Source of the DNA: Paramuribaculum sp.
GTDB taxonomy: Bacteria > Bacteroidota > Bacteroidia > Bacteroidales > Muribaculaceae
Assembly (NCBI GenBank): GCA_022511125.1
Contig: JAFLSD010000005.1
Span: forward strand, 124,001 to 188,000
Direction: 5' to 3'
DNA: 64,000 nt
The position numbers and the translations under genes are program-made. The notes under the pieces were generated by a model, which saw only the letters and a program-made list of their open reading frames with translations, ran no database searches and had not been told where the DNA came from. How positions within the stretch are numbered: the stretch's first letter is position 1; each line of letters opens with the position of its first letter. This document shows, one piece after another, positions 27,104 to 36,637 of the stretch.

Positions 27104-28993
27104 TCAGTCGAAAAGACGCAATATAGAATAGCAATCTATACTCCTGATGATTGGCAAACCATCAGGAGTATATTTTGATATCTGTGTGGAAAACAGTTGT
27201 GCTATCAGATGTTCTATTTCTGTCTCTGTTAATATGGCGCCTTTTTTGATAGCTGCAGATTTAGCCATCGACAGAGCTATGCGCTGCGTCAAACTTTCCG
27301 ACAATTTATTACTTCCCTCTGCTTCCTCCTCCACGATTTTTTCAATTATCTCGACAGGATTAACATCAGGTAAAACGGATGGATAGCCTGTAAGATTCCA
27401 TTCACATCCTCCTGATGAAGATATCTCGAAGCCTATTTTCAGTAAATCGGTCAAAATACTTTGGAGCATCGAACTACCTGCCGGTGTAAGACTGAAACGT
27501 TCCGGAAACATGATGCGCTGTGAAGAAATTTCTTTTTCTTCGATAGCATTTAGAAACCTATCATATAAGACTCGCACATGAGCTCTATGCTGGTCAATAA
27601 TTATTAAACCATCGTGAGACGGGAAAACAATAAATCTATTGTTAAGAGTGATAAACGATGTTGGAGCAATGAGTTCAGATGTATCGAAAAGACTCTTTTC
27701 ATCTTCTTTCGTCTTTTCAAGAACATCTTCAAGATTAAGTTTGCTGCCGATCACCGTGGAGTTATCGATTGTATGAAGAGATTCTTTTTCCGATCTGAAT
27801 TCTTCATAGAGTTGATTCCAGTCTGCCCCTAACTGTCGAAGAGCTTTGTCGGAGGATTGACGATTTAAATTCTTACGGTTTTCCCGTGCATTCTCGAAAG
27901 GATTGTATGAAATATCGACATCCGGTTTACCAAAATCATTAAGTTTAGGGGCGAAAACCGGTATTTGTTCCACGTCGTCGGAAAAATCGATACCCGGCAT
28001 TGCGTTAAATCGCCCTAAGGATTCTTTTACCGCTGCTGTTAAAATCTGCCATATAGCCGATTCCTCTTCGAATTTTATTTCGTTTTTCGTTGGATGAATA
28101 TTTACGTCGATCGATTTAGGATCTACTTTGAAATCTATAAAATAACTTGGCTGCTCATCAAGAGGGATCAATTCTTCGTAACATTGCATTATCGCTTTAT
28201 GAAAATATGGATGACGCATATTCCTTCCGTTCACAAAGAGATATTGCAGATTATTTCTTTTTTTTGAAAATTGAGGTAACGATATGAATCCTGTAATTTT
28301 GACTAATGGAGTATTAGTCTCGATAGGAAGTAACTGTTTATCCAAATTCTTCCCAAATAAATCAATTATACGTTGTTTTAATGAACAACGTCTAAATTGA
28401 TGAAGTGTGCTCCCATTATGGGAAATTGAAAAATCAACATTGGTGTTTACTAAAGCGAGACGTTCAAATTCTCTAAGAATATTAGTTAATTCCACGCTGT
28501 CTTTCTTCAGAAATTTACGTCTCGCCGGAACGTTAAAAAACAGATTCTTAACCTGCATATTAGACCCGTCGGCACACATTTCAGCTTCCTGACTTTCTAC
28601 TTTTGAACCGTTAATTATCAGGCGCGTTCCGATGTTTGATCCTTTAGTTTTGGTTTTTAACTCTACTCTTGAAATAGCGGCAATCGAGGCAAGCGCCTCA
28701 CCTCTGAAACCCATAGTAGAGAGAGCAAAAAGGTCGTCAGCTTTAGCGATTTTTGATGTGGCATGGCGTTCAAAAGCCATTCTGGCATCTGTAGCGCTCA
28801 TTCCTACACCATTGTCAACTACTTGAATAAGTGTCCGACCAGCATCAGTGATGATAATATCAATTTCAGTAGCGCCGGCATCTACAGAATTTTCAACCAA
28901 CTCCTTAATGACAGATGCCGGACGTTGGATCACCTCACCTGCGGCTATCTGATTGGCGACTGAATCCGGAAGGAGTCTAATAATATCACTCAT
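27104..28993 (-). CDS. mutL: DNA mismatch repair protein MutL
   Basis: 629 residues. The N-terminal GHKL ATPase is intact (AAGEVIQRPASVIKELVENSVDAGA; DNGVGM; GFRGEALASIAAI). The C-terminal dimerisation domain is present, but the endonuclease motif DQHA(X)2E(X)4E reads DQHRAHVRVLYD at about residues 467-478, so both Glu are lost. The zinc-site motif CPHGRP near the end reads YTPDGLP. This MutL is therefore probably not an endonuclease. The gene overlaps the end of the OstA-like gene by 8 bases. Its 3' end contains a perfect inverted repeat at 27137-27172. Confidence 0.97.
   Translation of the reverse strand: MSDIIRLLPDSVANQIAAGEVIQRPASVIKELVENSVDAGATEIDIIITDAGRTLIQVVDNGVGMSATDARMAFERHATSKIAKADDLFALSTMGFRGEALASIAAISRVELKTKTKGSNIGTRLIINGSKVESQEAEMCADGSNMQVKNLFFNVPARRKFLKKDSVELTNILREFERLALVNTNVDFSISHNGSTLHQFRRCSLKQRIIDLFGKNLDKQLLPIETNTPLVKITGFISLPQFSKKRNNLQYLFVNGRNMRHPYFHKAIMQCYEELIPLDEQPSYFIDFKVDPKSIDVNIHPTKNEIKFEEESAIWQILTAAVKESLGRFNAMPGIDFSDDVEQIPVFAPKLNDFGKPDVDISYNPFENARENRKNLNRQSSDKALRQLGADWNQLYEEFRSEKESLHTIDNSTVIGSKLNLEDVLEKTKEDEKSLFDTSELIAPTSFITLNNRFIVFPSHDGLIIIDQHRAHVRVLYDRFLNAIEEKEISSQRIMFPERFSLTPAGSSMLQSILTDLLKIGFEISSSGGCEWNLTGYPSVLPDVNPVEIIEKIVEEEAEGSNKLSESLTQRIALSMAKSAAIKKGAILTETEIEHLIAQLFSTQISKYTPDGLPIIRSIDCYSILRLFD
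27137..27177 (+). terminator. Possible terminator hairpin for GH95, inside mutL
   Basis: A perfect 13-bp stem, TATACTCCTGATG (27137-27149) with CATCAGGAGTATA (27160-27172), closes a 10-base loop and is followed by TTTTG. It lies 37 bases after the fucosidase stop, within the last codons of the oppositely oriented mutL. The position fits a terminator for the plus-strand transcript. Confidence 0.6.
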
Positions 28994-30890
28994 TTTCCGT
29001 TTCTTCTAAAATTTGTTCTTCAACATCATCAACTACCGGACTATTATCTTCGTCTGAATCATCAGCTAAAGAATTTAACTCGTCGGATGGCTTTTCTAAT
29101 TCTGTCTCGGATTCCTTCTCGTTTTCTTGGGTGGACTGTTTGTTCGTTTCAGGTGCTTGCGAGCCGTCGTTAAGTACTCTTCTCATCCTATTCACTTGTG
29201 TCTTATCGATAAGGTCGGGTGCCGGCGCTTCAGTATTGAACAAATCAATCATTTCCTGAGGAATATTATAGACATCCATGGGATATGTAGGACGGATCGT
29301 TTCGTACCAAGCGAACTTCGGCAAGAAATAGCTATTTTTCTTAGCTAAATAAAGCGGTACAACCTTCGAAGTCGTCTCCGGTCGGAAATGGACACTCTCT
29401 ATATCGTTATCTTTAAAATAAGCGTCCATAATACTACTTTCGACATAGGCATATTTATTGTAAGTCGAATCATTTTCCATAGGGAACATTATCAACATTA
29501 CATTACCGTCGCCATAGACTTGATTAATGGTCGAATCATTAAACCATATCGTCAGATCAGATGAACTGATTTGCTGGAAGCAGTCTTCGGCGATGTGCTC
29601 GGCTACAAATCCGAACTGAGGAAGACGCGCCCAATCAACAGTCGAATCGTTCACATGAACATTAATTACGTTGCCAAATACTTGCCTTTCGTCACTCCAT
29701 ACAATTGGATGATAATACATTCGGAGAATAGAGTCCCTTTCAGTACTACTAAGCGAATCGCAAACACCCTGTATATCACTACGATAGAAACGCACCTTTC
29801 TAAAAGCGTTCATCACATTAGTAGAATCTTCATGCTCCATGTAAGAGTAAATGGTGTCTGCATGCAGATAAAGAGTGTCTCCTCTTGAATATTCTTTAGC
29901 CAACGCCCTCCCGGTTACAAAAGCACTGTCGGCGATCTCATTATAAAACCCATAATCACCAAATAAGGAGACCTGTCTGGCGGAGTCTGTGATTATCATA
30001 GAACCGAATGCTTCTCCATAACCTTTTTTTCTATCATAGTAAAGTCTATCGCCGGTCAAAGTATTCCCCCTATTTGTTACCACCAGTGAACGATCGAATA
30101 AATCCCCCACTCCTGTCTCCGTATTATAGTTTCCGGAATGAGAGAATATCGTCCCGTCTGAATTAACAATTTTAGTGGGAGCGACAATATCGGCTATATG
30201 AGTTCCGGTATTATAGATCAAAGAGTCGGTTGTAATTAGCAAGGTGTCCTTTCCATTTAGGCTGGTAAGTTTTACATCATAGTTAAAATAGGCATCCTTC
30301 GTATCAGGATAGTATTCCCCTTCCATGGAAACCAGTCTATTTTTTTTGTCTGTAAGAACTCCACCGACATTATAATAACCGAAATTCTGCTCTAAGTCAT
30401 AATTAAATACATCAGTAGTTAATGTCACATCACGATTTATCAACCGCACTTTTTTGCCGGCGTTGGCATAAGCTGTAGCTAATTCCGTCGAGCCATCGTA
30501 ATTCAATTCATCAGCAAATACAAAAAGAGTGTCACCTTGTTCCATTCTTACATTGCTGAAGGCATCGAACGAGTTGGAATTTTCATAGAAATAAGCACTG
30601 TCGCAATACATGAACATATCGTTCTTGCGGAATACGACATTCCCTACCAAAACCTGATACTGATCTTCAGGGGCAATATCTTTTTGTTCATCATAACTCC
30701 ATGAGTCAGCATGTTCCAAAAAAACTTTACCTGCCTCATATCTGTTGGCAGTTGGAATAACGGGTTTTATCTGGTTCGCATTAACCGTCTTGTCTTTGTC
30801 GGGCTTCAAAGCGGAGACAAAAACAGGAAGAGATATAGCCGTCAGGATGACAAGCGCAAGAATACGTTGAAACCTTCCTCCAGAATTCAT
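28986..30890 (-). CDS. OstA/LptA-like envelope protein
   Basis: 634 residues. An N-terminal hydrophobic segment (ILALVILTAISLPVFVSAL) is a signal peptide or anchor. Most of the rest is a repetitive beta-rich OstA-like region (VLVGNVVFRKNDMFMYCDSAYFYENSNSFDAFSNV; LYYDRKKGYGEAFGSMIITDS; INQVYGDGNVMLI), the beta-jellyroll fold of LptA and LptD N-termini that carries lipopolysaccharide across the periplasm. The C-terminal 70 residues are a disordered acidic tail (Glu, Asp, Ser). It is much longer than LptA, as in other Bacteroidota. It is 7 bases from the SurA-like gene upstream and overlaps mutL downstream. Confidence 0.85.
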   Translation of the reverse strand: MNSGGRFQRILALVILTAISLPVFVSALKPDKDKTVNANQIKPVIPTANRYEAGKVFLEHADSWSYDEQKDIAPEDQYQVLVGNVVFRKNDMFMYCDSAYFYENSNSFDAFSNVRMEQGDTLFVFADELNYDGSTELATAYANAGKKVRLINRDVTLTTDVFNYDLEQNFGYYNVGGVLTDKKNRLVSMEGEYYPDTKDAYFNYDVKLTSLNGKDTLLITTDSLIYNTGTHIADIVAPTKIVNSDGTIFSHSGNYNTETGVGDLFDRSLVVTNRGNTLTGDRLYYDRKKGYGEAFGSMIITDSARQVSLFGDYGFYNEIADSAFVTGRALAKEYSRGDTLYLHADTIYSYMEHEDSTNVMNAFRKVRFYRSDIQGVCDSLSSTERDSILRMYYHPIVWSDERQVFGNVINVHVNDSTVDWARLPQFGFVAEHIAEDCFQQISSSDLTIWFNDSTINQVYGDGNVMLIMFPMENDSTYNKYAYVESSIMDAYFKDNDIESVHFRPETTSKVVPLYLAKKNSYFLPKFAWYETIRPTYPMDVYNIPQEMIDLFNTEAPAPDLIDKTQVNRMRRVLNDGSQAPETNKQSTQENEKESETELEKPSDELNSLADDSDEDNSPVVDDVEEQILEETENE

Positions 30891-30897
30891 CTGAATG

Positions 30898-32271
30898 TCA
30901 GTTATTTGCCGTTGCGCGTTCTTTTATCCAACCTTTATGGATAAATTCGCAATTTCTCCAACCGTCTTCTATTCTTACATAAGTCTGGTCAATCTTTTCC
31001 TGTAACCATTTATTCAGAATTCGTTGGCTTTCAGACATTTCATACATATCCTTAATCATCTGATAATCATCGCCGATATTAGCTTTATGACCTTCAATCC
31101 TATCGGAAAGTTTCACTATGGCGACAACCTCGCGATTTAATTTCGGATCAATCATTACAAATGGCTTGGAAATCTCGCCTACTTGAAGTTTATCCACCTC
31201 CTTAGCTACTTCTTGAGGCAATTTAGACATCTCAAAACGCAAAGCGCCCGTTTCTTCATTGACCATTCGGCCGTAATTATATCTGGTGTCCTTATCCTGA
31301 GACACGTAACCTACGACTTCTTCGAAAGTAAACTTACCTGAGGTGATATCGTTTCTTAATGAGTCAAGTCTTGTCAACGCTTCCATCAGGTCATTGTCTG
31401 AAACTTTCGGTTTGAGAAGAATATGTCGCGTATTTATTCTATTACCCCTCTTTTCGATAAGTTGAATGATATGATAACCATATTCCGACTGTACGATTTT
31501 TGATACTTTTTTATTATCGTTCAGATTAAATGCTACCGATGCATATTCAGGATCAAGCTGGCCACGACCAAGAAAACCGGTTTCGCCTCCACGCATTGAT
31601 GTGCCAGGATCTTCCGAATACAACACTGCAAGAGTGGAAAACTCACTCTGCCCGGAATTAATTCTCTCCGAATAATCTCTTAGTCGAGCTTTCACATCGT
31701 CTATCTCCTGACGTGGAATAACCGGATTGATAGTCATAATCTGCACCTCAACCTGAAGCGGTACAAACGGAATGCTATCCTGAGCAAGAGAATTGTAATA
31801 TCTCCTGACGTCACTGGGTGTTATTTTAATATCCTTTGTTAAGTTTCGCTGTACTTCTCTGATTCGATTACTATTTCTTACGATTTCAGACATTTGTTCA
31901 CGAATTTCACTCATTGGGCGGCGATAATACTCCTCCAGCTTTTCTTTAGAACCCAACATATTGATATACTGATTGAGACGCGCATCAACTTCCGCCATAA
32001 TCATAGCTTCAGACACCTCTATAGTATCGATATCCGCCTGATGGAGATAAAGTTTCTCTACAGCTATCATTTCGGGAATTACACAATAGGGATCGCCGTC
32101 AATCCTCTGATTCTCATATAACAGGTTATTATACTGATCCTCTATTTCGGATTTCCATATCGGCTGGTCGCCTATCACCCAAGCAACTTCTTCAGCAATA
32201 TTATTCTGCCCGTATGAAGTGAAGGCAGCTACAAACATCAATAAGCCTGAAAAAATCTTTCTACAATTCAC
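30898..32271 (-). CDS. SurA-like periplasmic peptidyl-prolyl isomerase
   Basis: 457 residues. The chosen start is a GTG at 32271, because no ATG gives a full signal peptide; GTG yields MNCRKIFSGLLMFVAAFTSYGQ. A SurA-type helical N-terminal region (about 25-165) precedes two parvulin domains (about 170-280, with FSTLAVLYSEDPGTSMRGGETGFLGRGQLDPEYASVAF, and 285-390, with INTRHILLKPKVSDNDL). SurA chaperones outer-membrane proteins. It forms an envelope-assembly unit with the OstA-like gene. Confidence 0.88.
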   Translation of the reverse strand: MNCRKIFSGLLMFVAAFTSYGQNNIAEEVAWVIGDQPIWKSEIEDQYNNLLYENQRIDGDPYCVIPEMIAVEKLYLHQADIDTIEVSEAMIMAEVDARLNQYINMLGSKEKLEEYYRRPMSEIREQMSEIVRNSNRIREVQRNLTKDIKITPSDVRRYYNSLAQDSIPFVPLQVEVQIMTINPVIPRQEIDDVKARLRDYSERINSGQSEFSTLAVLYSEDPGTSMRGGETGFLGRGQLDPEYASVAFNLNDNKKVSKIVQSEYGYHIIQLIEKRGNRINTRHILLKPKVSDNDLMEALTRLDSLRNDITSGKFTFEEVVGYVSQDKDTRYNYGRMVNEETGALRFEMSKLPQEVAKEVDKLQVGEISKPFVMIDPKLNREVVAIVKLSDRIEGHKANIGDDYQMIKDMYEMSESQRILNKWLQEKIDQTYVRIEDGWRNCEFIHKGWIKERATANN

Positions 32272-32438
32272 TTTATTAATAATTTTAATATTAGCTTACA
32301 AAATTAGCAAATTTAATTGACCGTTCTATAAATTAATATTCTAAAAAAACCTAACGGTTCAATCAATACGTCACTGCTACCCTTTTTCAATAAAATGAAA
32401 TTAATATATTGCGACTATCTTCTTATCTACATTAATTA

Positions 32439-32470
32439 AAATGCACCGCTTTATAACAAACGATGCATTT
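32439..32470 (-). terminator. Possible terminator after tyrS
   Basis: On the minus strand, AAATGCATCG pairs with CGGTGCATTT (one G-U pair) around a 12-base loop, about 20 bases after the tyrS stop, and is followed by TTAATTAAT. The tail is weak. The remainder of the 32272-32491 gap is AT-rich, and I see no gene in it. Confidence 0.4.
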
Positions 32471-32491
32471 ATGTTTTATGTTAACGGTTTT

Positions 32492-33784
32492 TCATTCTGC
32501 TATCAGAAGATAATAATTCTTCTTTCCTTTTTGGACAAGCATATATTTACCTGCTAAGAGCCGGCTTGTATCAGCAATTGTGAATGGATCTGTCACTTTT
32601 TCCTTGTTTATAGACAACGCTCCTTGTTGAGTCATTTTTCTCATTTCGCCTTTCGATGGGAAAACCGGAGCTTCTTCCGTCAAAAGATCTACGAATTTCA
32701 ATCCTTCCTCAAGTTTCGATTTCTGTATTTTAAATTGCGGAACACCTTCCATTATTTGCAATAGTGTTTCTTCATCAAGACGTTTCAGAGCCTCACCCGT
32801 ATTATTGGAAAACAATATCTGTGAGGCTTCAACTGCAGCATTATAATCATCTTCAGAATGAACCATTATTGTAAGCTCTTTAGCCAAACGTTTCTGCAAA
32901 GGACGTTTACCTGGATCTTCTGCCTGTTCCTTGACTAAGGATTCGATCTCATCTTTAGGCAGGAATGTAAAGATCTTAATATATTTTTCAGCATCTTCAT
33001 CCGATACATTGAGCCAGAACTGATAGAATTTATACGGGGATGTACGCTTTGGATCGAGCCAAACATTTCCCGACTCAGTCTTTCCGAACTTTCCTCCGTC
33101 AGCTTTTGTAATCAACGGACACGTTAGGGCATAAGCTTCACCGCCACAGATACGACGTATAAGCTCTGTCCCGGTGGTTATATTGCCCCATTGGTCAGAA
33201 CCGCCTAACTGAAGACGACAATTCTTTTCCCGATAGAGATTCAGAAAATCATATCCTTGAACCAGTTGATAAGAAAATTCTGTAAACGACATTCCTTGCT
33301 GGGATTCTCCGCTTAGACGTTTTTTAACGGAATCCTTCGCCATCATATAGTTAACAGTAATATGCTTACCTATATCCCTAATGAATTCAAGGAATGAAAA
33401 TTCTTTCATCCAATCATAATTATTGACCATTTCAGCTTTATTGGGCTCATTGCTATCAAAATCAAGGAATTTTGACAATTGTTTCTTTATGGCCTCTTGA
33501 TTATGCCGCAATGTCTCTTCGTCGAGAAGTTTTCTTTCCTGACTTTTCATTGAGGGGTCACCAATCATTCCTGTGGCACCTCCAACTAATGCAATAGGTT
33601 TGTGACCTGAACGTTGGAAATGGCGCAACATCATAACGCCTACTAAATGTCCGATATGTAGTGAATCGGCTGTCGGATCAATACCCAGATACGCCGTAGT
33701 CATTTCCTTTTTCAATTGCTCATCAGTACCGGGCATCATTTGATGAATCATGCCCCTCCAAGTAAGTTCTTCTATGAAATTCAT
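32492..33784 (-). CDS. tyrS: Tyrosyl-tRNA synthetase
   Basis: 430 residues. It charges tRNA-Tyr. The class I HIGH motif is LHIGHLVGV, and the KMSKS loop is [32 protein letters not shown] is the tyrosine-binding region. The C-terminal S4-type RNA-binding domain covers about residues 365-430 ([16 protein letters not shown]). A -7 box (TACTTTTG, plus coordinates 33813-33820) lies upstream, but I see no convincing -33. Confidence 0.97.
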   Translation of the reverse strand: MNFIEELTWRGMIHQMMPGTDEQLKKEMTTAYLGIDPTADSLHIGHLVGVMMLRHFQRSGHKPIALVGGATGMIGDPSMKSQERKLLDEETLRHNQEAIKKQLSKFLDFDSNEPNKAEMVNNYDWMKEFSFLEFIRDIGKHITVNYMMAKDSVKKRLSGESQQGMSFTEFSYQLVQGYDFLNLYREKNCRLQLGGSDQWGNITTGTELIRRICGGEAYALTCPLITKADGGKFGKTESGNVWLDPKRTSPYKFYQFWLNVSDEDAEKYIKIFTFLPKDEIESLVKEQAEDPGKRPLQKRLAKELTIMVHSEDDYNAAVEASQILFSNNTGEALKRLDEETLLQIMEGVPQFKIQKSKLEEGLKFVDLLTEEAPVFPSKGEMRKMTQQGALSINKEKVTDPFTIADTSRLLAGKYMLVQKGKKNYYLLIAE

Positions 33785-33850
33785 TTCAAAAACAATTCTT
33801 TAAAATTTATTGCAAAAGTACTATTTTTTCGCCTCAATCAGAAAATTCAG

Positions 33851-34618
33851 TTAAGTTTCTGTTCCGATTTTAAACTTCCTGGTAATTTCGAGGATATCTT
33901 TAATCCCATAATACACAGCAAGAGACCCATAGAGAAAATACATGCCTGCCATTGCTCTGACAGTAATACTTTCGTTAGCGAACATAAACATTATTCCTTG
34001 ATAAACAAAATAAAGGCCTAATAATGCACATATTATAGCAATTACAAGAGATACGACGCGGAAGACGCCGTAATATTTAGGTCGCTGATTAAGCAATTTT
34101 TCCTCAATATTGGAATATAATTCTGGATTTATTGTATCTAAATCAATCCGATAAATTGCAGCAACTGCTTTCTTGCATTCATTTTTGTCGGGATTATTTT
34201 TCAATCTTTCATAAGCTTTTATCAACGAACAACTTTTTGCTATGGCTCCTATTGTAAAAAGGAGAAATATCAGCAATGATATCCAATCTCTACCATCATA
34301 TCTAAGCACTCCGAGTAACAATACGAATGTACTGATTATAAAATAGATTGCCGTGAAGGTTTCTACTCTTGCATCCGTTCGAATACGGTTTTTTATCGAT
34401 TCTATATTATCTGATTTAAAATCAGCAATCAGCCGGAAAACATATTTCATCCTTTCATAGCGAATTGTTTTAGGCATCCATTTTGATATTAAATACGAAC
34501 ATCCGAATACGATAAAAAGTGCAAAAATGAACGCATTGCGATTAACTACCGGATTATCAAACAACCCCAAAATAGGATAAATGATAATCCACAACACAAA
34601 ATAGAAACTGGTTTTCAT
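33851..34618 (-). CDS. Multi-pass membrane protein of unknown function
   Basis: 255 residues with about six hydrophobic segments: two near the N-terminus, two around residues 90-130, and two near the C-terminus. A central polar stretch holds KNNPDKNECKKAVAAIYRIDLDTINPELY. I do not recognise a family. It lies 25 bases after the NAGPA-like gene, as the last gene of a six-gene minus-strand run that includes a LytTR regulator, so it may share control with those genes. Confidence 0.75.
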   Translation of the reverse strand: MKTSFYFVLWIIIYPILGLFDNPVVNRNAFIFALFIVFGCSYLISKWMPKTIRYERMKYVFRLIADFKSDNIESIKNRIRTDARVETFTAIYFIISTFVLLLGVLRYDGRDWISLLIFLLFTIGAIAKSCSLIKAYERLKNNPDKNECKKAVAAIYRIDLDTINPELYSNIEEKLLNQRPKYYGVFRVVSLVIAIICALLGLYFVYQGIMFMFANESITVRAMAGMYFLYGSLAVYYGIKDILEITRKFKIGTET

Positions 34619-34643
34619 GTTATTCTATAAATTTACTGATCTG

Positions 34644-35681
34644 TCAGTTTTTAGATCTCCAATATATATAATTCACATTTGGAGACGGACTATCTACTCG
34701 CTCGCCAAACTCTATTTTTTTACCATTTTTATCAATCGCGAAACCATAACTCGTTGATCCGATTAAATATATAGCTTCCCTAACACCCATTTCGGACAAG
34801 AGACGGGCAAATTGATTGAGAGTCATTTTATCTTTGCTTAGAACGACCGATATCTTCCCGTCCAATTGCACTAATGCTTTTCTATAACTGATATATCTTA
34901 GACTATTATCAATAGGTTGATTTGCTACAATCAGAGGAAACTGTCTAAAAAAGAAACCACCGGATTCTATAGCTTGTTCCAGTTTAGGAGTGGAAAGATC
35001 AACTCCGATAGTCACCTCATCGCCAATTATAGAACAAAATCCTGCTTTAGACTGTCCCCTGCTTTTCATCTCACCATTGAGAACATAAGAACCTAGTATT
35101 TCGCCATTATCTTCACGAATATCTGCAGCTTGAGCTATGAGCACTATTGACGAATCTCCCAAAACTTCTTCTCCGATAGCGAGGGCTGGAATGGCATTCT
35201 CAGGGGTAATGATTATCAATTCATGGTCACCTACAGCAACTTCATTAATTGTGGAAAAAGCAGTTAATCCTGTTATTTCATTTCTCTCTGTGTCTTCAGT
35301 AATTTCTATGGGAAATTCTTGGTCGTTCGCTACTTCTTTTTTGTTGTTATGAAAGACAAAAAACAAGATTAAGCCGATTACCAAAACTAATATGACTGTA
35401 AAAATCAGATAAACACATTTTGAATTTGTCTTGCTGCAATAATTAGGTGACAACGCATCGATTTGAGTTTCTTCTTGAAATTCTTCATCAAAAGAACCCA
35501 CTGATGACATTCGATTCTCAGATACATTATTCTTCGAAGATCGATTTTTTCTCAGGTAAATATTACGGTCTGATTTCGGCGTTTCACTGTCTTCAACAAA
35601 GTTTATAAACTTCGTTGGTCTCCGTGATATAAATCTGATGTCATTATCCTCTATATCATATTTATCTTTACCGTCACTCAT
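34644..35681 (-). CDS. Membrane-anchored NAGPA/DUF2233-like protein
   Basis: 345 residues. Residues 1-88 are a charged, probably disordered cytoplasmic segment. One membrane segment follows at about 89-110 (VYLIFTVILVLVIGLILFFVF). The C-terminal 210 residues resemble phosphodiester glycosidase (NAGPA/DUF2233) domains, with VLNGEMKSRGQSKAGFCSIIGDEVTIGV, FFFRQFPLIVANQPI and MGVREAIYLIGSTSYGFAIDKNGKKIEFG. The enzyme family uncovers mannose-6-phosphate or cleaves similar phosphodiesters, but activity here is not shown. The start overlaps the LytTR gene by 4 bases, so the pair is probably coupled: regulator then membrane effector. Confidence 0.68.
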   Translation of the reverse strand: MSDGKDKYDIEDNDIRFISRRPTKFINFVEDSETPKSDRNIYLRKNRSSKNNVSENRMSSVGSFDEEFQEETQIDALSPNYCSKTNSKCVYLIFTVILVLVIGLILFFVFHNNKKEVANDQEFPIEITEDTERNEITGLTAFSTINEVAVGDHELIIITPENAIPALAIGEEVLGDSSIVLIAQAADIREDNGEILGSYVLNGEMKSRGQSKAGFCSIIGDEVTIGVDLSTPKLEQAIESGGFFFRQFPLIVANQPIDNSLRYISYRKALVQLDGKISVVLSKDKMTLNQFARLLSEMGVREAIYLIGSTSYGFAIDKNGKKIEFGERVDSPSPNVNYIYWRSKN

Positions 35682-36037
35682 AATTCTGATTCGTTTTCAA
35701 ACGTTTCTTTCAACTTTTTCAATGCCTCCCTTGATGCCGATACGTCATATCGGAATGTTCTGCAATCCGACAGAATCAATTTTTGTTTTGACGTATTAAT
35801 ATGTGCAATATAATCGCTGTTGATGATAAGACTTTTACCCAATCTCACAAAAGCAGAATCATGGTATTCCAATTCCGCTATTTTTCCTTCTATCTGACCG
35901 AGTTGGAGCGTTAAAGTGAACTTGTTTCCATCTGCCATTACAATGTCGGAATAATTCCCATCCGCAGAAATATAAACTACCGCATCCAATGATAATCTTA
36001 TAAGCTCAACGGAAGTATGGAATGTAATATATTTCAT
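35678..36037 (-). CDS. Stand-alone LytTR DNA-binding regulator
   Basis: 119 residues that consist almost only of one LytTR domain (VVYISADGNYSDIVMADGNKFTLTLQLGQIEGKI; FVRLGKSLIINSDYIAHINTSKQKLILSD). There is no receiver domain, so it is not a classical response regulator. LytTR proteins bind direct repeats upstream of target promoters. Its stop overlaps the start of the membrane NAGPA-like gene. A pair of LytTR protein and membrane partner recalls LytTR regulatory systems, where a membrane protein restrains the regulator, though here the partner family differs. Confidence 0.88.
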   Translation of the reverse strand: MKYITFHTSVELIRLSLDAVVYISADGNYSDIVMADGNKFTLTLQLGQIEGKIAELEYHDSAFVRLGKSLIINSDYIAHINTSKQKLILSDCRTFRYDVSASREALKKLKETFENESEL

Positions 36038-36069
36038 TATTGCAATATGACTTTCCGCTATAGATTTAT

Positions 36070-36624
36070 TCAGTCGTTGTGTGGGAAGAGTTTGTCCTGT
36101 TCATCAAGATGAAAATTGCGTGCAAGAAGAGCTATGAACTTGGAAATCTGTATAACAGCATGTTGTGTAGCCGGACTTACCTCTTTATTTTGAAGCCTTA
36201 ACATGAGCATACCATAGAGTGCGTTAAAACATGTTTCGATTTCACCCGGTTTTTCTTCGCCGCTTTTGGAACGCAATTCAACGATATAAGGCAACGTCTT
36301 ATAAAACTCCGCTGTATAATCAGCAAAGCGAGGGTCTTTCTGTAACGCAAGATGAAGATCGACAAGCTGTAATATCACATTTTTATTCAATTGCAGATGA
36401 CCTGATTTCTCAATGCCTTCTCTCCGCATCATATCGATAAGACTTTCATACCATTCGGTCATTTCTTTTCGTTGAAGCTCGGTCAGGGACGGGTATTTGT
36501 CAATAACGTTCTGCTTGATTTTATCGATATCGAGGTCGTTAGCACGGATAATGTCCTCAATCTGCCACATATAGAGCAGATATTCCGCAATATTTTCTTT
36601 TCTTTTATGAGAAGCTGTGTACAT
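36070..36624 (-). CDS. DUF4924 family protein
   Basis: 184 residues, all helical and soluble. It matches DUF4924, a Bacteroidota family of unknown function (KRKENIAEYLLYMWQIEDIIRAN; YPSLTELQRKEMTEWYESLIDMMRREG; DPRFADYTAEFYKTLPYIVELR). It is 13 bases after the FAD-dependent protein gene. Nothing in it points to a reaction. Confidence 0.85.
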   Translation of the reverse strand: MYTASHKRKENIAEYLLYMWQIEDIIRANDLDIDKIKQNVIDKYPSLTELQRKEMTEWYESLIDMMRREGIEKSGHLQLNKNVILQLVDLHLALQKDPRFADYTAEFYKTLPYIVELRSKSGEEKPGEIETCFNALYGMLMLRLQNKEVSPATQHAVIQISKFIALLARNFHLDEQDKLFPHND

Positions 36625-36637
36625 ATTTATAGAATTT

